The position numbers and the translations under genes are program-made. Source: Frankiaceae bacterium (GTDB lineage Bacteria; Actinomycetota; Actinomycetes; JAVEEJ01). From it: 12,600 bases of DNA. The DNA is taken from contig JAVEEJ010000208.1 of the NCBI GenBank assembly GCA_030840515.1, positions 1 to 12,600 of the forward strand, read 5' to 3'. Under the pieces are notes generated by a model. That model was not told the DNA's origin. It made no database searches and was given only the letters and a program-made list of their open reading frames with translations. Shown in pieces: positions 4,092-12,600 of the stretch (position 1 is its first letter; every line of letters starts with the position of its first letter).

Positions 4092-5720
4092 CTAGCTGTG
4101 CTGGCGACGGCGGCGCAGCAGCGCAGCGCCTGTCAGCAGCGCGAGGGCTGCCAGCGGGACGATGGTGCCGAGGCCCGTGGTGGCCAGACCACCGCCGGAC
4201 CCGCTGCCACTACCGCTTCCGGTTCCCGAGCCGGTGCCCGAGCCGGTGCCCGTGCCGCCACCTGTCACTGGCGGCGGGTTGGTCACCGTGGAGGAGAGCG
4301 CCGAAGCACCGGTGGTCTGCTTGGCCCAGACCACCTCACCCTTGCCCTGCAACGCCTCGAAGTTGTCCGCGTACGCAACCTGCGCCATCCCGTCGGGGCC
4401 GATCGCGAGCTCGAAGAAGTCGAGCAACGACCGGTCACCGCTGGTCACCGCGCAGAGCAGACCACTCAGGCAGATCTGGCCCTTGTGGATGTCGTCGTCG
4501 GACAACCGAGCCGTGACGATCTTTGGGTTGGCGGTGTTGGCGTCACGGATCTGCGCGAACTGCGCGTGCCACATCGCCGTCTTGTCGTCGGAGCTGGCGG
4601 CAGGCGTCTCGTACCACGCCATGTCGAGCACGCCCGGGGCACCGGCAGCGCCGGTCGAGTAGATGTGCACCCCGGAGTCGAGGGCATCGCTGTCGACCTT
4701 GACCGGAGCGCTCCACGTCTTGGCCTTGTCGGTCGAGTAGACGTAGTACGTGTGGAAGTGACCGGTCGAGCCCTTGTCGGAGTTGTAGAGCACGTAGACG
4801 TTGCCGGCCTTGTCGACGGTCCCCCACGAGAAGATCGCGCCGTTGCCTTCCCCGGCCGCGCTGGTCACTGCGTACTTGTTGGTGAACGAGCTGTCCTCGG
4901 GGCCCTTGTGCGCCACGACGATGCCCTTGGAGTGGCCGAAGGGCGGAGTGCCGTCGGTGACGTTGCTCTGCGCGTCGGAGATGGAGTAGACGACGTAGAG
5001 GTCCTTGCCGTCCGGGCTCACGAGCATCGGGCCGCTGAAGGTGTTGACGCCCTGGTCGATGAGCGAGGCCGCATCTCCCTGCGCCGGGGTCTTCGCGGCA
5101 CCGGGGGCGGCGGCCTGGTCAGCACCGGTCACGGGGTTCGCGGCGTTGGTGTAGTCCCAGGTCTTTCCAGCGTCTGAGGACGACGCGTAGAACTCTGCCT
5201 CAGCGGCGAAGTCGTGGTAGACGAGGTAGACGTTGTTGCCGTCCGGGCTGTGCGCGAACCACTGGCGGTCCTGCTCGAGGCCGACCGCGCCCGGGTCTTC
5301 CTCGTTGTAGGGGCTGTTGGGGGTGCTGACCTCAGACCAGGTCTTGCCGCTGTCATGCGAGATGTGCACGTTGGAGGCGTAGACCTCGAGGTCGGCGTTG
5401 AGCACGTCACCGTTGGGCAGCACCTCGAGCTCGCAGTCACCACCGCCGTTGGCCGAGCTGGTGTTGGACTTGCCGAAGGTGTGGCCGTCGTCGCTGGAGT
5501 ACCAGACGTTCGTGCCCGGGCCACCCGGGGTGCAGACGATGATCTTGCCGGTGTCGGACACAGCAAGGGACGGCTCGCCGTAGCTGTTGTTGGGCTGCAG
5601 GTGGGTGTGCCGGAAAGTGAAGCTGGCACCAGCCGCCTGGGCCGGGGCACCCGTGAGGGCGCTGAGGCTGCCGAGCGAGGCGGCCGCGAGGACCGCGAGA
5701 CCGACGCGGGTGCGTCGCAT
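4092..5720 (-). CDS. Exported, sortase-anchored Asp-box (sialidase-fold/BNR) surface protein
   Basis: A 542-residue secreted protein. The signal peptide covers residues 1-29 or 30 (Arg-rich start, hydrophobic core, AQA-A cleavage site). Asp-boxes (S-x-D-x-G-x-T-W/F) occur at 75-82, 121-128 and 181-188, with a degenerate one at 329-336, indicating a beta-propeller of the sialidase/BNR kind. I see no FRIP motif or arginine triad of true sialidases, so enzymatic activity is not claimed; carbohydrate or cell-surface binding is as likely. A 25-residue Gly/Ser/Thr linker (487-511) leads to LATTG (512-516), a hydrophobic segment and an Arg-rich tail, the sorting signal used by class E sortases of actinobacteria. 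The start at ATG 5720 is set by AGGAG 6 nt upstream and the signal peptide; ATG 5768 would bury the signal peptide. A terminator follows. No sortase gene is in the window. Confidence 0.86.
   Translation of the reverse strand: MRRTRVGLAVLAAASLGSLSALTGAPAQAAGASFTFRHTHLQPNNSYGEPSLAVSDTGKIIVCTPGGPGTNVWYSSDDGHTFGKSNTSSANGGGDCELEVLPNGDVLNADLEVYASNVHISHDSGKTWSEVSTPNSPYNEEDPGAVGLEQDRQWFAHSPDGNNVYLVYHDFAAEAEFYASSSDAGKTWDYTNAANPVTGADQAAAPGAAKTPAQGDAASLIDQGVNTFSGPMLVSPDGKDLYVVYSISDAQSNVTDGTPPFGHSKGIVVAHKGPEDSSFTNKYAVTSAAGEGNGAIFSWGTVDKAGNVYVLYNSDKGSTGHFHTYYVYSTDKAKTWSAPVKVDSDALDSGVHIYSTGAAGAPGVLDMAWYETPAASSDDKTAMWHAQFAQIRDANTANPKIVTARLSDDDIHKGQICLSGLLCAVTSGDRSLLDFFELAIGPDGMAQVAYADNFEALQGKGEVVWAKQTTGASALSSTVTNPPPVTGGGTGTGSGTGSGTGSGSGSGSGGGLATTGLGTIVPLAALALLTGAALLRRRRQHS
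4188..4262 (-). repeat. Gly-Ser/Gly-Thr dipeptide repeat encoding the wall-spanning linker
   Basis: This stretch encodes residues 487-511 of the surface protein, an almost pure alternation of Gly with Ser or Thr. The DNA includes near-identical short units such as CCGAGCCGGTGC, and codon choices vary enough that only part of it is a true DNA repeat. Such linkers carry the folded domain through the peptidoglycan. Length variation between strains is expected. Confidence 0.6.
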
Positions 5721-5769
5721 GTTGGCTCCTGACAGTGGGGGACTGCTCTTATCTTCACTCTTCGACACC

Positions 5770-5800
5770 GAGCGCCCGAATCCTCCTGGTCCTGGCGCTC
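5770..5800 (-). terminator. Weak hairpin overlapping the ydcF-like stop codon
   Basis: GAGCGCC (5770-5776) and GGCGCTC (5794-5800) form a 7-bp stem with a 17-nt loop. The right-hand arm includes part of the stop codon of the YdcF-type gene (5799-5801). It lies between that gene and the downstream surface-protein gene, where a transcript end is plausible. The long loop and lack of a T-tract make this uncertain. Confidence 0.3.
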
Positions 5801-6427
5801 AGACCGCATGATCACCGGAGTCGCTGCTGCGGTGGAACACCCGGTAGTAGAGGTACGCGGCGGTCTCGCGGAGGACGTAGTGCCACTCGGTGGCCCGGGA
5901 TCGGTTGGCCGGTCCCGTCCTCGTCGGCGACGTCTGGGCGTCGATGCCCTCATCGCGCGCGATGCGCCGGCTGCGCAGGCTGTGCCACGGGTCAGTGACG
6001 ATCACCGCCGAGTGCCAGCCGTGCTGGCGCATCACATTTGCGGCTGCCTGGAGCGAGGTGAGCGTGTCGCTGCCCTTGCCGACGGCGAGCACCGCCGACG
6101 AGGGCACACCCTGAGTGATCAGGTAGCTCGACCCTGCCTGCGCCTCCGTGTAGACGTCGCCTTTGCGCTTCCCGCCCACCGTCACGACGCGCGGCGCGAC
6201 CTTCTGGCGATACAGCTCGGCCGCGTGCTTGAGCCGCGCGGCGAACACCTCCGAGGGGCGCCCGTTGAACTGACTGGCCCCGAGCACGAGCACCACGTCC
6301 GCCTGCCCGCGGTGGTCTTCGCGAGCCACGCTCCACACCCGGTAGGCGGTGAACCCGGTGACCGCCAGGACCGCGGCGACCAGTACCGCGACGGCCTTGA
6401 TCGTCCATCGCAGCCAGGCGAACGGCG

Positions 6428-6431
<4 letters not shown>
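5799..6431 (-). CDS. YdcF/SanA-type DUF218 membrane-anchored protein
   Basis: A 210-residue protein with one N-terminal membrane helix (about residues 10-29) and a DUF218 domain (about 45-185) expected to face outside. The domain begins ADVVLVLGASQFNG, continues with ARLKHAAELYRQ, a PRVVTVGGK strand, the acidic Tyr-Thr-Glu-Ala step, and the SAVIVTDPWHSLRSRRIA motif typical of the family. Relatives include E. coli SanA, ElyC and YdcF, linked to envelope integrity and lipid-carrier or peptidoglycan metabolism, but the biochemical activity of this actinobacterial type is not established. GTG 6431 overlaps the TGA of ppdK (GTGA, 4 nt), so translation is probably coupled to ppdK. This pairing of an envelope protein with a central-carbon enzyme is unexpected and no shared pathway is evident. 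Confidence 0.87.
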
Positions 6432-9121
<2,690 letters not shown>

Positions 9122-9128
9122 GCGGCGC

Positions 9129-9134
9129 AGCCTA
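9129..9134 (-). promoter_or_regulatory. Predicted -10 box of a leaderless ppdK transcript
   Basis: On the minus strand TAGGCT fits TANNNT and is separated from ATG 9121 by exactly 7 nt, placing the transcription start at the A of ATG. There is no Shine-Dalgarno sequence in the short upstream stretch. No convincing -35 box was found. The geometry is the same as that before dgt. Confidence 0.45.
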
Positions 9135-9213
9135 CCCAGCGTCCGAGTTGCCCGATCCCGCTCGTTTCCCAGGGCGCTTGTGGCGCGGGACTCCGGTGCG
9201 GTTGGCTCAGCCG

Positions 9214-10965
9214 GTGATCACTCGCCACAAGCCCCTCGTGCTCATCGTCGGCCTCACAGCACTCTGCCTGCCCGTCACCGGCCTGCCCGTCACCGCGACC
9301 GCCGCGGCTCCTGCCGTGCTGCGGGTGGGCAGCTGGCACGGGAAGGCCGGCAGCTACACCAGCGTGCAGGCCGCCGTGCGGGCGGCAAAGCCCGGCGACT
9401 GGGTGCTTGTGGGTCCCGGTGACTACAAGGAGAACGGCTACCCCGGGATGAAGGAGACCGCTGGCGTGCTGATCACCACGCCGCGGGTGCACCTGCGCGG
9501 CATGGACCGCAATGCGGTGGTCATCGATGGCACCGTCCCGGGCTCGGCGAAGTGCTCCGCTCGTGAGGCTGACCAGCGCATCACCAAGGACGGCCACAAC
9601 GGCGTCGTCGCCTTCGGAGCCGACGGCATCAGCATCGAGAACCTCACGGCGTGCAACTACCTGACCGGGACCGATGGCGGCGAGGGCAACGAGATCTGGT
9701 TCAACGGCGGTGACGGCACAGGTCACGTCGGCATGGGGCCTTTCTCGGGTGACTACATCACCGGCACGTCGACATACTCGAAGGGGACGTCCAACCCGCG
9801 CGGGGAGTACGGCATCTTCACGAGCAACTCGCGCGGCCCGGGGCTGATCGACCACTCGTACGCGTCCAACATGGGCGACTCGGCCTACTACATCGGCGCC
9901 TGCCCCGACTGCAACCAGGTGCTGCGCCACGCGCACGGTGAATTCAGCGCGTTGGGCTACTCCGGGACCAACTCGGGTGGTCGATTGATCATCGAGGACT
10001 CGGAGTTCGACAACAACAAGACCGGGGCCACGACCAACTCGCAGAACAACGACGATGCCCCGAGCCCGCAGAACGGCGCGTGCCCATCGGGAGCACAAAG
10101 CCCTACAGGCAACGGGATCTGCAACGTCTGGCGCAACAACTCCTTCCACGACAACAACAACCCCAACGTGCCCGGCGTGGGCGAGGGCCTCGCGGGTGGG
10201 GCGCCCGTCGGCACCGGTCTGGTGTTCGCCGGCACTGAGAACGTCGCCGCCTCCCACAACCGGTTCGCCAACAACGGTGGCTGGGGGATCGTGGTCACCG
10301 ACCTGCCGGACCAGGAGAACCCGCCGACCGACATCGGCCAGAACTGCCAGGGCGGCACCTACACGATCCCGCCGGGCACACCAGGGCAGGATCCGCTCTG
10401 CTACTACCCCGCCTTCGGCAACGCGGTGATGGACAACGTCTTCGAGCACAACGGCAGCTTCGGCAACCCGACCAACGGCGACATCGTGCTGTTCCACGCG
10501 CCGGCGTTCGACCCGGTGGGTGCGCCGGGCAACTGCGTCAGCGGCAACACCGACAGCGCCGGTGTCACGTCAGACCCGCCCCAGGTGCAGTCACTGCCGA
10601 CCTACAGCGACTGCGCATCGCGATCGCCCAACGCAGGCAACCCCAACCCGCTGGTCGCGGCGCAGCTCAACTGCGCCGGCGGCATCCTGGCCAGCTGCCC
10701 CAACGCCCCAGGCGCCACCTACCCGCGTACGACGACAGTGAGCCTCCACCTGCCACCGGCTCAACTGTCCATGCCGAATCCGTGCGCAGGCGTCCCGACC
10801 AACCCCTGGTGCCCCAAGTCCGTGGCTGTGAAGCCGCCAGGCAAGACCGGGGGTGGCATCCTCGCCGGCACCGGCCTGAATGCGCCGCTTGCGGTGCTCG
10901 GGCTGTCCGTCCTCGGCCTCACCCTCGGGCTCGTCGCCACCCGACGTCGCAAGGTGCCGCGCTGA
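9214..10965 (+). CDS. Exported right-handed beta-helix protein with LAGTG sorting signal
   Basis: A 583-residue secreted protein. The signal peptide covers about residues 1-31 (basic start, hydrophobic core, Ala-rich cleavage region). It then has the entry strand of parallel beta-helix proteins (SYTSVQAAVRAAKPGDWVLV), followed by repeated strand-turn units rich in Asn and Gly, for example IIEDSEFDNNKTG, WRNNSFHDNNN, ASHNRFANNGG and MDNVFEHNGSFG, which fit Asn-ladder coils of PbH1 repeats. The mature part has 14 cysteines, an even number suited to disulfides. The C-terminus has LAGTG (550-554), a hydrophobic stretch and an Arg/Lys-rich tail, matching class E sortase anchoring. The fold is typical of polysaccharide lyases and glycan-binding proteins, but no catalytic site is identified. 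GTG 9214 was chosen for the best signal peptide; no Shine-Dalgarno is visible, and GTG 9196 or TTG 9148 are possible. It diverges from ppdK. Confidence 0.85.
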   Translation: MITRHKPLVLIVGLTALCLPVTGLPVTATAAAPAVLRVGSWHGKAGSYTSVQAAVRAAKPGDWVLVGPGDYKENGYPGMKETAGVLITTPRVHLRGMDRNAVVIDGTVPGSAKCSAREADQRITKDGHNGVVAFGADGISIENLTACNYLTGTDGGEGNEIWFNGGDGTGHVGMGPFSGDYITGTSTYSKGTSNPRGEYGIFTSNSRGPGLIDHSYASNMGDSAYYIGACPDCNQVLRHAHGEFSALGYSGTNSGGRLIIEDSEFDNNKTGATTNSQNNDDAPSPQNGACPSGAQSPTGNGICNVWRNNSFHDNNNPNVPGVGEGLAGGAPVGTGLVFAGTENVAASHNRFANNGGWGIVVTDLPDQENPPTDIGQNCQGGTYTIPPGTPGQDPLCYYPAFGNAVMDNVFEHNGSFGNPTNGDIVLFHAPAFDPVGAPGNCVSGNTDSAGVTSDPPQVQSLPTYSDCASRSPNAGNPNPLVAAQLNCAGGILASCPNAPGATYPRTTTVSLHLPPAQLSMPNPCAGVPTNPWCPKSVAVKPPGKTGGGILAGTGLNAPLAVLGLSVLGLTLGLVATRRRKVPR

Positions 10966-10979
10966 TCGCTCAGCTGCTC

Positions 10980-11001
10980 GCGGTCAGCCGCCGCTGACCG
11001 C
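10980..11001. terminator. Compact hairpin between converging genes, overlapping the dusB stop
   Basis: GCGGTCAGC (10980-10988) and GCTGACCGC (10993-11001) form a perfect 9-bp stem with a CGCC loop. It begins 15 nt after the stop of the beta-helix gene and contains the dusB stop codon (10984-10986) in its left arm. It can serve transcripts from both sides. There is no T-tract. Confidence 0.5.
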
Positions 11002-12111
11002 AAGCTCGGCGTCGTCCTCGCAAGCCAGGCAGGTCTCGTCGAAGGGGTCGTCCAGCCAGCCCTCGGGGAGCGTGACCCGACGCGGCGAGCCCTGCCGGCC
11101 GCGCGGCGTGGTCGTTGCATCGGCCGTGGGAAGGCCGGTGGGGTCGAGTACGGCGAGCAGGTCATCGAGCTCGGCCAGCGTGGAGACCATGCCCAGCGAG
11201 TGGCGCAGCGCGGAGCCGACCGGGTAGCCCTTGAGGTACCAGGAGGCGTGCTTGCGCAGCTCGCGGCAGCCCTTGGGCTCGCCGTACTCGTCTGCCATCA
11301 GCGCCGCGTGCCGCCGCCAGACCTCGCGGACGAACCCGAGCGGCACCACGGTGTCGACCACCTCGCCGCGGAACGCCAGGTCGAGGTCGCGGAACAGCCA
11401 GGGCCGCCCCAGGCAGCCACGCCCGACGACCACGCCGTCGCAGCCGGTCTGCGCGACCATCGCGAGCGCGTCGGCCGCCGTCCAGATGTCCCCGTTGCCC
11501 AGGACAGGGATCGACACGCGGGCCTTGAGCTCCCCGATCGCCGCCCAGTCGGCGACGCCGCTGTAGTGCTGCTCCGCCGTGCGCGCGTGCAGCGCGATCG
11601 CGGCGACTCCCTCGTCCTGCGCGATCTGCCCCGCGTCGAGGTAGGTCAGGTGGGCGTTGTCGATCCCCTTGCGGGTCTTCATCGTCACCGGCACATCGCC
11701 CGCGGCACCGACCGCCGCCCGCAGCACGGCACGCAGCAGCGGTCGCTTGTAGGGCAACGCCGCTCCCCCGCCCTTGCGCGTGACCTTGGGCACCGGGCAT
11801 CCGAAGTTCAAATCGACGTGGTCGACCAACCCCTCACCGACGAGGTAGCGCACCGCCTCACCGACGTAGAACGGGTCGACGCCGTAGAGCTGCACCGATC
11901 GCGGCGTCACACCTGGCGCTGGTTGCACCATCTGGACCGTGTCCACGTTGCGCTCGACCAGCGCACGGCTGGTCACCATCTCCGAGACGTAGAGCCCGCC
12001 GCCGTAGGAGTGGCACAGCTGGCGGTATGGCCCGTCGGTGATGCCGGCCATGGGTGCGAGTACGACGGGCGGCGAGACCTGGAGCCCACCGATGGACAGC
12101 TTTCCCGACAC
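10984..12111 (-). CDS. dusB: tRNA-dihydrouridine synthase, DusB type
   Basis: A 375-residue flavoenzyme that reduces specific uridines in the tRNA D-loop to dihydrouridine using FMN and NADPH. The TIM barrel starts with the FMN-contacting APMAGITD (residues 19-26). The catalytic cysteine is Cys105 in DLNFGCPVPKVTRKGGGAAL. MKTRKGID and GVVVGRGCLGRPWLF are the further FMN and phosphate-binding segments. The C-terminal helical tRNA-recognition part follows (RELRKHASWYLKGYP). Length is typical of the actinobacterial form, which has a C-terminal extension ending in SGG. In this copy the extension also carries a Cys-x-x-Cys pair (CLAC). The start is GTG 12111, 6 nt after the glyQS stop, so the two are probably one operon; no strong Shine-Dalgarno is seen. 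Its stop codon lies in a hairpin at the operon end. Confidence 0.94.
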   Translation of the reverse strand: MSGKLSIGGLQVSPPVVLAPMAGITDGPYRQLCHSYGGGLYVSEMVTSRALVERNVDTVQMVQPAPGVTPRSVQLYGVDPFYVGEAVRYLVGEGLVDHVDLNFGCPVPKVTRKGGGAALPYKRPLLRAVLRAAVGAAGDVPVTMKTRKGIDNAHLTYLDAGQIAQDEGVAAIALHARTAEQHYSGVADWAAIGELKARVSIPVLGNGDIWTAADALAMVAQTGCDGVVVGRGCLGRPWLFRDLDLAFRGEVVDTVVPLGFVREVWRRHAALMADEYGEPKGCRELRKHASWYLKGYPVGSALRHSLGMVSTLAELDDLLAVLDPTGLPTADATTTPRGRQGSPRRVTLPEGWLDDPFDETCLACEDDAELAVSGG

Positions 12112-12117
12112 GGCGGA

Positions 12118-12600
12118 TCAGCAGCCCGGGAGACGTCCGGACAGGTAGGCCTCGATCTGGTCGAGCGACACCCGCTCCTGCGTCATCGAGTCACGCTCGC
12201 GCACCGTCACCGCACCGTCGTCCAGGGTCTCGAAGTCCACGGTGACGCAGAACGGCGTGCCGATCTCGTCCTGGCGCCGGTAGCGCCGCCCGATGGCGCC
12301 GGCGTCGTCGAACTCGACGTTCCACCGGTTGCGCAGCAGGGCAGTGAGGTCGCGCGCCTTCGGTGACAGGTCGGCGTTGCGGGACAGCGGCAGCACCGCT
12401 GCCTTGACCGGCGCGAGCCGCGGGTCGAGCTTGAGCACCACGCGCTTCTCGACACCGCCCTTACCGGTGGGGGCCTCGTCCTCGGTGTAGGCGTCGAGCA
12501 GGAAGGCCATCAGCGGACGCCCTACTCCGGCTGCGGGCTCGATGACATAGGGCACCCACCGCTCGCCCGCCTCCTGGTCGAAGTAGGACAGGTCGGTGCC
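12118..12600 (-). CDS. glyQS: Glycyl-tRNA synthetase, C-terminal part (runs off the right edge)
   Basis: The visible 160 residues are the C-terminal third of a single-chain (alpha2-type) class II glycyl-tRNA synthetase, which charges tRNA-Gly. Motif 3 of the catalytic domain is present near the start (VPYVIEPAAGVGRPLMAFLL). It is followed by the alpha/beta anticodon-binding domain (LAPVKAAVLPLSRN through to the C-terminus), including the well-conserved IGRRYRRQDEIGTPFCVTVD and VRERDSM segments. The catalytic Arg of motif 3 is visible, and the protein ends normally at TGA 12118. The N-terminus, start codon and promoter lie outside the window. dusB follows after 6 nt. Confidence 0.95.
   Translation of the reverse strand, partial: GTDLSYFDQEAGERWVPYVIEPAAGVGRPLMAFLLDAYTEDEAPTGKGGVEKRVVLKLDPRLAPVKAAVLPLSRNADLSPKARDLTALLRNRWNVEFDDAGAIGRRYRRQDEIGTPFCVTVDFETLDDGAVTVRERDSMTQERVSLDQIEAYLSGRLPGC

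Noticed and set aside
4014..5177. A 387-codon plus-strand open frame opposite the Asp-box protein.
   Set aside because: It is a Val/Arg/Gly-rich shadow with no domain, and it would read through the terminator hairpin at 4037-4074. The minus-strand gene has a signal peptide, Asp-boxes and a sorting signal.
5721..5768. The upstream ATG at 5768 as the start of the Asp-box protein.
   Set aside because: It would place 16 polar residues before the signal peptide and include the AGGAG Shine-Dalgarno of ATG 5720 in the coding sequence.

Overview
The window is very GC-rich, shows strong G/C bias at third codon positions, and mixes leaderless-type starts with Shine-Dalgarno starts. It carries an ECF sigma/zinc anti-sigma pair and two surface proteins ending in LAxTG sorting signals. 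This points to an actinomycete (Actinomycetota). A species cannot be named from the sequence alone.

Layout, left to right. (1) Bases 1-64 hold the tail of an unidentified plus-strand gene, followed by a long imperfect inverted repeat. (2) Bases 218-1705, minus strand: an ECF sigma factor, its ZAS-type membrane anti-sigma factor (4-nt ATGA overlap) and, 91 nt further on, a small metal-type cupin. (3) Bases 1706-1924: a divergent intergenic region with an inverted repeat and a leader of three consecutive hairpins, the last of which contains the Shine-Dalgarno sequence of a small plus-strand membrane protein (1925-2236), which ends at a strong terminator. (4) Bases 2311-4000, minus strand: dgt (dNTP triphosphohydrolase) and a GNAT acetyltransferase, whose junction carries five perfect-length 15-bp repeat units. 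(5) Bases 4037-5720: a terminator and an exported Asp-box (BNR-type) protein with a Gly/Ser/Thr linker and LATTG sorting signal. (6) Bases 5799-9121, minus strand: ppdK (pyruvate phosphate dikinase) translationally overlapping a DUF218/YdcF-type membrane protein. (7) Bases 9214-10965, plus strand: a Cys- and Asn-rich right-handed beta-helix protein with an LAGTG sorting signal. (8) Bases 10984-12600, minus strand: a DusB-type tRNA-dihydrouridine synthase and the C-terminal part of glycyl-tRNA synthetase.

The minus-strand series glyQS-dusB-ppdK-dgt looks like a housekeeping backbone (tRNA charging and modification, pyruvate/PEP interconversion, nucleotide-pool control). The two predicted cell-wall-anchored proteins and the YdcF protein are envelope functions set between those genes. 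Both ppdK and dgt appear to have their own leaderless promoters with the same geometry, which fits independent transcription despite the shared orientation. No CRISPR array, transposase, phage gene or RNA gene was found. The most unusual features are the 15-bp repeat array at the dgt/GNAT junction, the structured leader with a sequestered ribosome-binding site, and the two LAxTG surface proteins on either side of ppdK-ydcF.
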